DNA of 64,000 bases from contig NZ_CP021744.1 in NCBI RefSeq assembly GCF_002192455.1, positions 4,060,001 through 4,124,000 of the forward strand, given 5' to 3'. Position numbers and translations under genes: made by a program. The notes beneath the pieces were generated by a model, which did no database searches, was not told where the DNA came from, and worked only from the letters and a program-made list of their open reading frames with translations. This DNA comes from Streptomyces albireticuli. GTDB lineage: Bacteria; Actinomycetota; Actinomycetes; Streptomycetales; Streptomycetaceae. Shown piece after piece: positions 1 to 8,662 of the stretch (the stretch's first letter is position 1; each line of letters starts with the position of its first letter).

Positions 1-383
1 GGCAGCCCGGCATCGTCGGCGTGCCCACCGAGGGTCCGTCCGCGCCGCAGCCGTCCGCGAAGAGCACCGACCTGGAGTTCGCGGACAAGACCCGCGCCAC
101 GGCCGAGGAGTTCTTCACCAAGTACGCCGCCGGCGAGCCGGGCTCGGTCGCCGCGCCGGGCGTCTCCATCCCGGCGCTGCCGCAGGGCATGACGCTGGGC
201 GCGCTGCGCACCTGGACGGTCGAGGACGGCTCCGGCACGGACCGTACCGGTACGGCCGTGGTCACCTGGCAGGTCGGCGGCGCCGAACTGGAGCAGACCT
301 ACCGGGTCAAGCTGACCCGGGTGTCCTCGGCCAAGGCCGAGCGCTGGCAGGTCGCGGAGGTCCACGGGGGACTGGCGCCCTGA
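1..383 (+). CDS. TcpC-like conjugal transfer protein, 5'-truncated
   Basis: The reading frame is open from base 3 to the TGA at 381-383, so the gene starts upstream of the window. The visible ~126 residues form an NTF2-like beta-rich domain ending in the pattern 'ERWQVAEVHGGLAP', typical of the extracytoplasmic C-terminal part of TcpC (a VirB8-like scaffold of Gram-positive type IV secretion). The assignment rests mainly on context: it is followed by TcpD-, TcpE- and VirB4/TcpF-like genes in the order known from clostridial Tcp conjugation loci. The membrane anchor and N-terminal domain cannot be seen. Another NTF2-like accessory protein is the alternative. Confidence 0.6.
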   Translation, partial: QPGIVGVPTEGPSAPQPSAKSTDLEFADKTRATAEEFFTKYAAGEPGSVAAPGVSIPALPQGMTLGALRTWTVEDGSGTDRTGTAVVTWQVGGAELEQTYRVKLTRVSSAKAERWQVAEVHGGLAP

Positions 384-463
384 GGCGCCGGGGCGGTCAC
401 GCCCGCACCCACCGACCGGAGTCCGCGGGCCCGCCCGCACGTATTCACAACTAGGGGAAACTG

Positions 464-697
464 ATGGAAATCGCCCTGAGCAGCGGCGCCGAACTCAAGT
501 CATGGGTGTTCCTGATCGCCGGGAACATCTTTCTCATCATCCTGGCGGTCAGGGCCATCGGGCACTACGCGAAGCGTGAATGGGGCGAGCTGCTCGGCCA
601 CTTCCTCGCGGGCGTCGTCGTCGCGGGCTTCGTCTTCGCGCCGGACGAGTCCAAGGACATGCTGATAGCCGTGTGGAAAAAAGTGGCGGGGGAATGA
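464..697 (+). CDS. TcpD-like small membrane protein
   Basis: A 77-residue protein with two hydrophobic segments (about residues 12-29 and 44-62) separated by a short charged stretch (YAKREWGE). The start ATG at 464 follows AGGGGAAACTG, a usable ribosome site. Size, topology and position between TcpC- and TcpE-like genes match the small TcpD-type membrane component of Gram-positive type IV secretion loci. Its molecular role is not visible in the sequence; a channel or pilin-like (VirB2/VirB3) role is inference. The stop codon overlaps the next start as ATGA, implying translational coupling. Confidence 0.6.
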   Translation: MEIALSSGAELKSWVFLIAGNIFLIILAVRAIGHYAKREWGELLGHFLAGVVVAGFVFAPDESKDMLIAVWKKVAGE

Positions 698-1290
698 GGG
701 TCGGCCACACCTTCACCCGCCACTTCGACCTGGAGACCCGGCAGCACGAGCTGTTCGGCATGGACCTGGGCGAAGGCCCCTCCCGGCGGGTCCTGGTGAC
801 CGGCGCGGCGCTCTACACGGTGTGGGTGGGCGGGTTGCTGCTGATCCTCGGCGTGCCGACCCAGCTGCTCTTCACCTTCTACTTCGCGCCGCCCGCGCTG
901 ATCACCTACTACGGCGCCCAGCGCTCGCGGCGTAACGAACGGCGCTGGAACCTCACCCGGTGGGCCCTGGTGATCCGCTATCTGACGGTCGGCCACCGCC
1001 CGATCGTCAACGGCGGCCGGCGCGCCGCCGACCGCAGCGAGTGGCTGCCCCTGCGGGCCCGCCTGGGCGAGCGGTCGGAGGCCTTCCTGGACCTCCCCGG
1101 CATGGGCGTCTTCGAGGGCGCCCTCGGCGGCGAGGAGCCGAAGCCCACCGCCGGCCGCCCGGCGAAGCTGGACTCCCGCCCCCGGCTCTACGGGCCCGAC
1201 CACGTCTACCGCGCCCGGATGCGCACCCGGTCCGGCCGCCGTGCCGAGGCCTCACCGGCCGGCGCCGACGCCAAGAAAGGCACGCGATGA
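694..1290 (+). CDS. TcpE-like membrane protein of a type IV secretion operon
   Basis: The start is the ATG at 694, which overlaps the previous stop as ATGA; this gives 198 residues. A hydrophobic hairpin lies at about residues 30-73 (two segments separated by a short turn), followed by a basic stretch (RRNERRWNLTRWALV) and a soluble C-terminal region. This layout, with aromatic/basic residues straight after the hairpin, fits the TcpE family (PrgI/VirB3-like), which in conjugation systems sits in the membrane next to the VirB4 ATPase. The gene again overlaps the downstream ATPase gene by 4 nt. Family assignment is by length, topology and neighbours. Confidence 0.62.
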   Translation: MRVGHTFTRHFDLETRQHELFGMDLGEGPSRRVLVTGAALYTVWVGGLLLILGVPTQLLFTFYFAPPALITYYGAQRSRRNERRWNLTRWALVIRYLTVGHRPIVNGGRRAADRSEWLPLRARLGERSEAFLDLPGMGVFEGALGGEEPKPTAGRPAKLDSRPRLYGPDHVYRARMRTRSGRRAEASPAGADAKKGTR

Positions 1291-3854
1291 AGATCGCCAA
1301 GGGCATCGCCAAATTCCTCGGCGTCAGCGGGGACCGCTCCGCGCCGCCGCCGCGTTACGTCGCCCTCGCCGACGGCCTGATCATCACGGAGACGCACGCC
1401 GAGGCGTGGTTCGTGCTGGCCAGCTCCAACACCGACCTGATGTCGGAGAGCGCCCGGGACTCCGAGCACGACCAGGCGAGCAGCGCCCTGGCCCGTACCC
1501 TCGCCGGCTACGACTGCCACCTCAAGGTGCTGTGGTCGCCGCTGAACGCGGAGGAGTACCGCACCGAGGCGGAGACCCTCTTCTCGGCGGGCGACTACGC
1601 CTCCTGGGCCGCCCTGCGCGTGGACCGGCTCGACGAGCTGGAGCTGCCCAGCCGGCTGCTGCTGCTCGGCGTGCGGATCTCGGAGCGTTCCAACCAGGCC
1701 CAGGCGCGTGGCCGCCGCGGCGTGCAGGAAGCCCTCGGCATCGGCTCGACCTCGGTCTCCCAGAAGGAGCTCGCCCGCCTCGACGCCCTCACCCGGCGGC
1801 TCGGCCGGCAGCTGGAGACCACTCCGTGGAAGGCCCAGCCGGCCGCCGTGGAGATGCTGGCCTGGATGATCGCCCGGGAGCAGCGGCGCGGCGCGGTGCT
1901 GCCCACCCCGAACGGCGAGGGCATGATCACGGGTGCCCGGCTCGCCCACCTCACCCGTGGCCGGGTGCTGCCCTACCCCGACCACGTGCGCGTCCTCGAC
2001 CAGCGCGGCGAGACCACCGGCTGGACCGCCGTCCTCACCATGGACGGTTTCCCGGAGGAGATGGAGTCGCCCGGCGCCGGCGAGTGGCTGCGCGCGGTCG
2101 CCGAGATCACGTACGTCCCCGACTACGTGGACGACGAGAACGACGCGGACATCCAGATCAAGCCGGTCAACCCCGAGCCGTCCGTCCGCTTCAAGGTCCT
2201 CCACAAGCGCGACGCGCTCAAGCAGATCGACGAGGTCCGCCGGCTGGCGAAGGAGCAGCGGCAGAGCGCCGCCAAGCACTCCGCCGGCGAGACCGCGCAG
2301 GAGATCGAGGAGACCGAGGAGACGATGACGTCCCTCTCGCGCGACATGAAGCGCGAGGATGTCACGCTCATGGAGGACCACCCGCGCCTGATCGTCAGCA
2401 GCGACGTCTCGCTGGACGACCTGCGCAGCCGCTGCGACGCCGTCATCGGCTACTACGGCGGCCTCGGCATCGAGGTCAGCGTGGCCGCCGAGGAGCAGCG
2501 CGAGCTGTGGCTGGAGTCCCAGCCCGGCGACATGCTGCGCGTGCCCGACCTGGTGCACACCCGCACGGTCGGCGCGTTCGCCGGCTCCTGGTTCTGGGGC
2601 GGCGCGGCCGTGGGCGACGACACGGGCCCGGTCATCGGCTATCTCACCGGCTCCACGCCGGGCGTCGTGCGCAACGACCTGACGGGCGGCTCGGAGCGCG
2701 GCGACGCGACGACGACCGCCTTCATCGGGCGCAGCGGCCGCGGCAAGACGACGGCGATGATGCTGTCGCTCCTGGACTCCGCCTTCCGCGGCTCCTTCGT
2801 GCTCGCCCTGGACTTCAAGGGCGACATGGGCGGCCTGGTGTCGGCGGGCCGGCGGTACGGGCTCAACGCCCATCTGATCGAGACGGGCGCCCAGTTCGCG
2901 GGCGTCGCCGACCTCTTCGCCCTGCTCAGCGGCGAGAGCGCGGAGCGCGCGCAGACGGAGGTGCCGGCCCAGCTGGGCATCGCGCTGCCGCAGCACCTGC
3001 GGATGCGCGGCGCGGAGACGCCGATCCAGAGCGCGGTCAACGAGGTCATCGCCGAGGGCGACCCGGCCACCTGGAAGGTCATCGAGCACCTCCGTCGGTC
3101 GGAGGACGAGCTCACCCGCGAGGCCGGTGACGCGCTGTACGAGCTGTCGCTGACGGGTCTCGGCGCGCCCTTCATGGGCCGGCCGCGGGGTGGTTCGCTG
3201 CTCACGCCGTCGCCGGGCATGTGGGTCGTGCAGGTCCCGGGCATCACCCTGCCGTCGCCGGACGACGACCGCGACGACTGGTCGGTGCACCAGCGGCTGT
3301 CGGTCGCGCTCGTCCACTCGCTGCTCGCGTACGGCATCAGCATGGCGGGCCGGAAGGACCTGCGGGGCCTGCGGAAGGTCGTCGCGGTGCCCGAGGTGCA
3401 CGTCCTCACGGCGACCCGCGAGGGCAGCTCGTTCCTCCAGTACATCGCGCGCGTCGGCCGCGCGCTGCACACCGCGCTGGTCGTCGACACCCAGGACCCG
3501 GAGTCGCTGGCGAGCCTCACGGGTCTGGTGGAGCAGATGACGACCGTCTTCGGCTTCCAGCTGACGACGGCCGAGCAGCAGGACGCGATGGCGGCCCTGC
3601 TGGACCTGCCCCGCGGCCCGCACACCCGGCAGCTGATCCAGGCGATCGGCGTCGATGTGACGCAGGAGATCCGGCACGGTCACTGCATCATGCGCGACCG
3701 GCGGTTCAGCAGCGCGACCGTGCAGTTCGACGTGCCCTCGGTGGAGCTGCTGCACCTGCTGAGCACGACGCCGAAGACCGGGGAAGCCGCCGCGGCGTCC
3801 CCGGTGTCCGTGGCCGAACCGGCCGGGTCCGAACCTCAGGGGGTAGGCGCATGA
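1287..3854 (+). CDS. VirB4/TcpF-like type IV secretion ATPase
   Basis: An 855-residue cytoplasmic ATPase, the energy component expected for a Tcp/VirB4-type machine. The start ATG at 1287 overlaps the TcpE-like stop. The N-terminal ~450 residues are a VirB4-like accessory domain. Walker A is GRSGRGKT at residues 481-488, followed by a strand ending LDFKGDMGG. The Walker B strand is VVAVPE at 698-703: the glutamate is present but the usual preceding aspartate is proline. A further helicase-like strand (TALVVDTQDPESL) follows, as in VirB4/HerA ATPases. The size is normal for VirB4. An FtsK-like coupling protein is the less likely alternative, since no gamma domain or TM segments are seen. Confidence 0.8.
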   Translation: MKIAKGIAKFLGVSGDRSAPPPRYVALADGLIITETHAEAWFVLASSNTDLMSESARDSEHDQASSALARTLAGYDCHLKVLWSPLNAEEYRTEAETLFSAGDYASWAALRVDRLDELELPSRLLLLGVRISERSNQAQARGRRGVQEALGIGSTSVSQKELARLDALTRRLGRQLETTPWKAQPAAVEMLAWMIAREQRRGAVLPTPNGEGMITGARLAHLTRGRVLPYPDHVRVLDQRGETTGWTAVLTMDGFPEEMESPGAGEWLRAVAEITYVPDYVDDENDADIQIKPVNPEPSVRFKVLHKRDALKQIDEVRRLAKEQRQSAAKHSAGETAQEIEETEETMTSLSRDMKREDVTLMEDHPRLIVSSDVSLDDLRSRCDAVIGYYGGLGIEVSVAAEEQRELWLESQPGDMLRVPDLVHTRTVGAFAGSWFWGGAAVGDDTGPVIGYLTGSTPGVVRNDLTGGSERGDATTTAFIGRSGRGKTTAMMLSLLDSAFRGSFVLALDFKGDMGGLVSAGRRYGLNAHLIETGAQFAGVADLFALLSGESAERAQTEVPAQLGIALPQHLRMRGAETPIQSAVNEVIAEGDPATWKVIEHLRRSEDELTREAGDALYELSLTGLGAPFMGRPRGGSLLTPSPGMWVVQVPGITLPSPDDDRDDWSVHQRLSVALVHSLLAYGISMAGRKDLRGLRKVVAVPEVHVLTATREGSSFLQYIARVGRALHTALVVDTQDPESLASLTGLVEQMTTVFGFQLTTAEQQDAMAALLDLPRGPHTRQLIQAIGVDVTQEIRHGHCIMRDRRFSSATVQFDVPSVELLHLLSTTPKTGEAAAASPVSVAEPAGSEPQGVGA

Positions 3855-4462
3855 AGCGTGCGGGAACGGTGGCCGTGACGGCGGCGGCGCTCGCGGCGGT
3901 GCTGGCGGTCGGCGGTTGCTCGTCCGGCGGCGGGCCGGGGGAGGACCCCAAGGTCAGCGCGGAGCGGGCGGCGAAGGAGAAGGCCGAGCGCGAGCGCGAG
4001 GAGAAGGCCGAGCGGGAGGCCCGGGCCGAGCGCGAGCGGATCGAGAAGGACCGGGCCGCGATGACCGCGGTCGCGGTGAAGTTCCGCACGGCCGTGAACG
4101 CCCACGACGGGAGGACGGCCTGCCCGCTGAAGACGGTGGAGGGCCGGTACGGCGACTCCCTGGAGAAGTGCCACGACTTCTACAAGCCCCCGGGCGGCAG
4201 GAAGCCGGACACCGAGCAGCGCACCAAGGTGACCGTCACCGGCGGGCCCGTCACGGTGCCGCCGTTCGAGAACCACCCCGGCGGCACCGGGCTGATGGTC
4301 ACGCAGGAGACGCCCGGCGACGGCGGCCGGGTGCACGTCAAGCGGGACGCCCTGCGCATGGTCAAGGTCGACGGCGCATGGCTCGTCGACCAGGACAAGG
4401 AGGTCCTGGACTCCGAGATGTCGGACCCCAGCCCGGTCCGCAGCGCCCTGACGCGGCCGTGA
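3851..4462 (+). CDS. Secretion-operon lipoprotein with charged coiled coil and NTF2-like domain
   Basis: A 203-residue predicted lipoprotein. The start ATG at 3851 overlaps the ATPase stop by 4 nt. The signal peptide ends in the lipobox LAVGGC with the lipid-attachment cysteine at residue 23. Residues about 37-75 are an uninterrupted run of Glu/Lys/Arg/Ala (AEREREEKAEREARAERER), predicted as a long helix or coiled coil. The C-terminal ~125 residues (from AVKFRTAVNAHDG) look like an NTF2-fold domain with two cysteines that could form a disulfide. Co-transcription with the secretion genes suggests an outward-facing structural or wall-spanning part. The exact function is unknown. Confidence 0.7.
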   Translation: MKRAGTVAVTAAALAAVLAVGGCSSGGGPGEDPKVSAERAAKEKAEREREEKAEREARAERERIEKDRAAMTAVAVKFRTAVNAHDGRTACPLKTVEGRYGDSLEKCHDFYKPPGGRKPDTEQRTKVTVTGGPVTVPPFENHPGGTGLMVTQETPGDGGRVHVKRDALRMVKVDGAWLVDQDKEVLDSEMSDPSPVRSALTRP

Positions 4463-4475
4463 GGGAGGTCCTGGC

Positions 4476-6533
4476 ATGAGGCTCCCCCGTTTCCGGAATC
4501 TGGCGATTCCGATCGTCGGCGCGCTCACCACGGTGATGGTGACGGCGACCGCCGCCGCGGCCGACGACAAGGACGCGTTCAGCCCGGCGGGCATCGGCAA
4601 CATGCTGCCGGTGCCCGAGTCCAGCTACTCCGGGACGGGGACGCTGTACGAGCAGTACGGCAATCCGAACCTCTGGCGGCTGGACAGCGAGCTGGGCTGG
4701 AAGGACGTCGCCGACAGCATGCTCAACGGCATCGCCGTCATCTTCATGGGCCTGACCGTCGTGCTCGGCCTGGCCGCGATCGTCGTCGTCCAGTGGTCCT
4801 TCAAGTTCACCAAGATCGACAAGCTGGGCGAGTCCATAGCCGGCGCCGTCTCCGGCGCCTCGGAGGCGGTGGTGGCCACCCTGCTGCCCACGGCGCTGGC
4901 CGTGGGCGTGCTGGTGGCCTGGATCAATCACCGTAAGGCCAACGGCTCGGCCTTGAACCAACTCGGCTGGGTCCTCGCCTCAGGGGTCCTGGCCGCGTCG
5001 TTGCTGACGACGCCCAAGACCTGGGTCGACGGCATCGAGTCGACCCGCACCATCGGCAGCACGGTGGCCATGGAGGCGACGAGCGCGGGGCTGGGCGAGG
5101 GCGGCAAGGAGCCGATCGACGTCGGACAGCCCAGCTACAAGGGCAACAGCACCCAGGACTCGGTGCTCCGCAAGTCCTCCGACGCGATCTGGCGCTCGTA
5201 CGTCGCCACCCCCTGGTGCATCGCCGAGTTCGGCAGCCTGGACGCCTGCAAGGAGTTCGGCAAGGACCTGCTGGACAAGGGCTCCGACTCCAAGGCGCGC
5301 AAGGACTGGCTGAGCGAGAACGTCGACGGCAAGCCCGAGAACGGCGGCGAGGCCACGCTGCGCTGGCGCCAGGGGCACACGCCCGAGGGCCGCATCATGG
5401 TCGCGATCCCCGCGTTCATCTGCGTGGCCCTCTTCGCCGCGCTGGCGATCGCCCTGGCCTTCGCCTCCCTGGCCTCGCTGATCGGCGCGTTCATGCTGCT
5501 GATCGCCGGAGTGGTCTTCGCCTGTCTGTGGGTGATCCCCGGCAGGCCCCGGCAGTGGGGCGTGCGCTGGTTCGACACGCTCCTGGGCTTCACCCTCCAG
5601 TCGCTGGTCAGCACGATGGTGCTGGGCTGTGTGCTGATCATGAATACGGTGAGCGTCCGGCTGCTCGACGACTTCGGGTGGTTCGCGGCCGCGGGCCTGA
5701 GCATCACCAGCGCCCTGGTGGCGTTCAAGTTCCGGACCATCATGGAGAGCATCGTCGGCGTGACCGGCGCCATGAGCGGCGGGATCGGGTCCATCGCCGC
5801 GCGCGGCGCCGGCCGGGTCGCCAAGCTCGGCGCCCGGACACTGGGCAGGGGCGTGGACTCCCTCACCAAGGAGCGCTCCCCGAAGCCCCGGCACTGGGAC
5901 CCGAACACCACCCGGGGCGACACGGGCAGGTCCTCCGACGCCGGTGCCACCCTGTCCCGGCTGCCGAAGCGCCCGCTGCCCCTGCCCACCACCCGGCAGG
6001 GCGGCGCGGGGCCGGTGGGCGAGGTCGTCGCGGCGGCCGCCAAGGCCGAGCTGGCGGCGGGTGCCAAGCGGCCCGACATGGCTCCGACGGCCACCCTCAC
6101 CCGGGTGCGCCCGGAGACGGCGGGGGGTGCCCTGCCCGCCCGCCGGACGGCCGAGCTGGGCAGCCTGCGGCCGCGTCCGGCGCTGTCCGCCGGGAGCACC
6201 GGGAGCGGCAGGACCACGCGGCCCTCGACCGGCCCCAAGGCGGCCGAGAAGCAGGCCGACAAGGTGGTCAAGGAAGCCAAGCAGGCCGCCAAGCAGCCCG
6301 CGGGCCGTCCCTCGGCGGCCCTGCGCCCCGAGAGCGGCTCCGGTGCGAGCTACGCGTTCCGCCAGGGCCCGCGGCCGGGCTCGGCGGCGCCGCGCGTCAT
6401 CCGGGGCGAGGTCGTCAGCCGCAGCACGATTCCGGCCGGCGGCGGCTCGCGGACCGCGCGGCCCAGCCAGCGGAAACGTTCCGTCGAACGCAGTTCGCCC
6501 GTGACCGGGCGCCGGCGCAGGGATGAGCGGTGA
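4476..6533 (+). CDS. VirB6/TcpH-like polytopic membrane protein
   Basis: A 685-residue protein starting at ATG 4476 with GGGAGG upstream. An N-terminal hydrophobic segment ends in ATAAAADD and resembles a cleavable signal. About seven or eight membrane segments follow between residues ~80 and ~435, including a long hydrophobic pair around IMVAIPAFICVALF and FMLLIAGVVFACLWVI. A periplasm-side loop of ~130 residues lies between the third and fourth segments. The last ~240 residues are basic, Pro/Ala/Arg-rich and probably disordered and cytoplasmic. This matches TcpH/VirB6-like (TrbL-type) channel proteins. In conjugative systems this protein forms the inner-membrane channel with VirB4 and VirB3. 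Confidence 0.72.
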   Translation: MRLPRFRNLAIPIVGALTTVMVTATAAAADDKDAFSPAGIGNMLPVPESSYSGTGTLYEQYGNPNLWRLDSELGWKDVADSMLNGIAVIFMGLTVVLGLAAIVVVQWSFKFTKIDKLGESIAGAVSGASEAVVATLLPTALAVGVLVAWINHRKANGSALNQLGWVLASGVLAASLLTTPKTWVDGIESTRTIGSTVAMEATSAGLGEGGKEPIDVGQPSYKGNSTQDSVLRKSSDAIWRSYVATPWCIAEFGSLDACKEFGKDLLDKGSDSKARKDWLSENVDGKPENGGEATLRWRQGHTPEGRIMVAIPAFICVALFAALAIALAFASLASLIGAFMLLIAGVVFACLWVIPGRPRQWGVRWFDTLLGFTLQSLVSTMVLGCVLIMNTVSVRLLDDFGWFAAAGLSITSALVAFKFRTIMESIVGVTGAMSGGIGSIAARGAGRVAKLGARTLGRGVDSLTKERSPKPRHWDPNTTRGDTGRSSDAGATLSRLPKRPLPLPTTRQGGAGPVGEVVAAAAKAELAAGAKRPDMAPTATLTRVRPETAGGALPARRTAELGSLRPRPALSAGSTGSGRTTRPSTGPKAAEKQADKVVKEAKQAAKQPAGRPSAALRPESGSGASYAFRQGPRPGSAAPRVIRGEVVSRSTIPAGGGSRTARPSQRKRSVERSSPVTGRRRRDER

Positions 6534-7327
6534 CGAAGAAGGCGAAGCAGGGGCAGCAGCCCGGCACCCCGGCCGAATGGCGGGAGCTCCTCAAGAACGG
6601 CTACGAGTACCCGGAGGAGATCGAGGCGCTGAACAAGCGCCGGGTGCGGCGGCGCGTCCGTAAGGCGTACCGGCAGGAGCGGCGCGAGGAGGTCCGGCGG
6701 CAGCTGGCGGAGGAGCGCCGCCGCGAGCCGGTCACACCGGGCGGCGCGATCGTGGTGATCGTCGGCATCCTGGCGATCGGCGCGGCGGTCTCCCACTGGT
6801 GGCCGGACCGCGGCGGCGCCCCGGCGACCGTGGTCCGCGCGGGCTCCGGCGACCGTACGGAGGAACCCGCGGCCGCCGGCACCCCCGCCGCGCCCCCCAC
6901 GCCCTCGGCACCGGCCTCGCCGGCGCCTACGGCGGACCTCAGCACGCCCGAGCGGACGGCCGAGGGGTGGGCCCGCGCGTACCTCGCACGCAACCCGCCC
7001 GTCGACAAGAAGCACACGGCCTCGGTCAAGCGCGCCGCCCCCTGGATGACGGAGACGCTGACCGAGAACCTGACGCGGTCCGAGGACAAGGCGTGGGGCC
7101 GGCTGGTCTCCAACGGCGGCGTCTCCACGGTGAAGCGCGTCTCCGTCGCGGCCTCCGACGACGAGCGGACCCGGCTCCAGGCCGACACCCCGGCGAGGGT
7201 GTGGCGCAAGGTCACCGCGGACGTCGACGTCGCCGGCTACACGAAGTACAGCGAGAACACGGTCCTCCTGGCCGAGATCGTGCGCAGCGGCGGCTCCTGG
7301 CGCGTGAGCAAGGTCCTGGGGGTCTGA
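6530..7327 (+). CDS. Single-span membrane protein with NTF2/VirB8-like extracytoplasmic domain
   Basis: A 265-residue protein starting at GTG 6530, which overlaps the TcpH-like stop as GTGA. The first ~70 residues are strongly basic and helical (RRVRRRVRKAYRQERREE). One membrane helix (GGAIVVIVGILAIGAAVS) follows at about residues 73-90, then an Ala/Pro linker and a C-terminal ~125-residue domain beginning RTAEGWARAYL and ending GSWRVSKVLGV. That domain looks like the NTF2 fold of VirB8/TcpC proteins. It is thus a second scaffold-like subunit besides the truncated first gene. Function is inferred from topology and operon position. Confidence 0.6.
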   Translation: MTKKAKQGQQPGTPAEWRELLKNGYEYPEEIEALNKRRVRRRVRKAYRQERREEVRRQLAEERRREPVTPGGAIVVIVGILAIGAAVSHWWPDRGGAPATVVRAGSGDRTEEPAAAGTPAAPPTPSAPASPAPTADLSTPERTAEGWARAYLARNPPVDKKHTASVKRAAPWMTETLTENLTRSEDKAWGRLVSNGGVSTVKRVSVAASDDERTRLQADTPARVWRKVTADVDVAGYTKYSENTVLLAEIVRSGGSWRVSKVLGV

Positions 7328-7331
7328 GCCG

Positions 7332-8564
7332 GTGGATTCACGTCAGGTCATGGCCCTGGCGGCGGGTGCCGCGCGCCGGGGCCTGGCGATCAAGGTCGGC
7401 CTGCCGCTCGGGGCGGCGCTCATGGCCTTCCTCATCCTGGTCGGCATGATGGCCGGCTTCGGCGGCGGGAGCGCCTCCGCGGCGGGCTGTGAGCAGCCCG
7501 GCCTGCCCGCGGACGACGGGGAGTACGGCAACGGGCAGTCCGGCGGGGACGCGCGGGGCGGCGCGGACAAGGAGCTCCGGTCCCGCCAGGTCGCCCACGC
7601 CAAGATCATCGACGAGGTGGCCAAGGAGGGGAAGCTGCCCGGCCGGGCCACGCTCATCGCGCTGATGACCGGCCTCGCGGAGTCGCAGCTGGAGAACCTC
7701 AAGGGCGGCGACCGGGACTCGGTCGGCATCTTCCAGCAGCGCCCCTCGACGGGCTGGGGCACCCCGGCGCAGATCAACGACATCAAGTACGCGACCCGCA
7801 TGTTCCTCTTCGGCGGCGACAGCGGCGACCCGCCCGGGCTGACCGACATCTCTTGGGAGAGCCTGTCCCTGAACGACGCCGCCCAGAAGGTGCAGCGGTC
7901 CGGCTTCCCCAACGCCTACGGGCCGAAGGAGACCCAGGCCCGCAGCATCGCCAAGGAAGCCGGCATCGACCTGGACCGGGCCGGTGAGAACCACCCCGGG
8001 CAGCCGGGCAGGAACGGCTCCAACGGCGGTGGCGGCGACCGTAAGGACGACGGCAAGGGGAACAACGACCCCGACGAGCCGCAGGACTGCGAGCAGCAGG
8101 GCTCCGGGAAGCCGGGCAAGCCCGGCGAGCCCTTCCACGACGGCAACGCCGGCTGGCCGAACGGGGTCAAGAACCCGCTCTCGACCGCCGACGCGATCCG
8201 TAAGGCGCGCGCCGAGGCCGACAGCCACCGGTCGCAGTGGTACCAGAAGTGCCTCGCCTTCACCTCGATCATGTACGGCTGGAGCTTCTCCGGCACGAAC
8301 TACGCCATCGACCACTACCAGGTGGAGATGCCGAAGGACATGCGGCACGACGGCGACCGCAACCCGCCCCCCGGCGCCCTGATGTTCTGGGACACCGGGC
8401 ACCGGGCCGGGCACGTCGCCATCTACCTCGGCGACGGAAAGATCGCGTCCAACGACATCGTGACGCCGGGCGAGATCTCGGTCGTCCCGGCCACCGACAT
8501 CGAGACCAAGTGGAGCGCGAAGTACCTGGGCTGGTCACCCCCCTACTACCCCAAGGGGGGCTGA
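7332..8564 (+). CDS. Membrane-anchored bifunctional cell-wall hydrolase (lysozyme-like plus NlpC/P60 or CHAP)
   Basis: A 410-residue protein starting at GTG 7332, 4 nt after the previous stop. A membrane anchor (about residues 25-48) precedes a lysozyme-like domain with a candidate catalytic glutamate, E117, in LMTGLAESQLENL, followed by GIFQQRP. A Gly/Asn/Asp-rich linker leads to a C-terminal papain-like domain with candidate C307 (QKCLAFTS) and H361 (GHVAIYLGDG). The same two-domain plan is found in TcpG-type hydrolases of Gram-positive type IV systems, which open peptidoglycan for the channel. The last core gene of the apparatus is therefore probably its wall-lytic enzyme. Confidence 0.78.
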   Translation: MDSRQVMALAAGAARRGLAIKVGLPLGAALMAFLILVGMMAGFGGGSASAAGCEQPGLPADDGEYGNGQSGGDARGGADKELRSRQVAHAKIIDEVAKEGKLPGRATLIALMTGLAESQLENLKGGDRDSVGIFQQRPSTGWGTPAQINDIKYATRMFLFGGDSGDPPGLTDISWESLSLNDAAQKVQRSGFPNAYGPKETQARSIAKEAGIDLDRAGENHPGQPGRNGSNGGGGDRKDDGKGNNDPDEPQDCEQQGSGKPGKPGEPFHDGNAGWPNGVKNPLSTADAIRKARAEADSHRSQWYQKCLAFTSIMYGWSFSGTNYAIDHYQVEMPKDMRHDGDRNPPPGALMFWDTGHRAGHVAIYLGDGKIASNDIVTPGEISVVPATDIETKWSAKYLGWSPPYYPKGG

Positions 8565-8662
8565 TCCGGGTCATCATTGCCGGGGACCGCGGCTCGCGCC
8601 GCCGCGGGCCCCGGCCGGCCGGCGGGAAACAGCGGTAAGTGGCGGTAAGTGAAGGATTGACC

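Noticed and set aside
1206-3755. Very long open frame opposite the VirB4-like gene, and similar ones opposite dnaK, clpB and the Fe-S reductase gene
   Set aside because: High-GC codon bias keeps antisense frames open; their translations are low-complexity and match no family, while the sense frames carry complete motifs.
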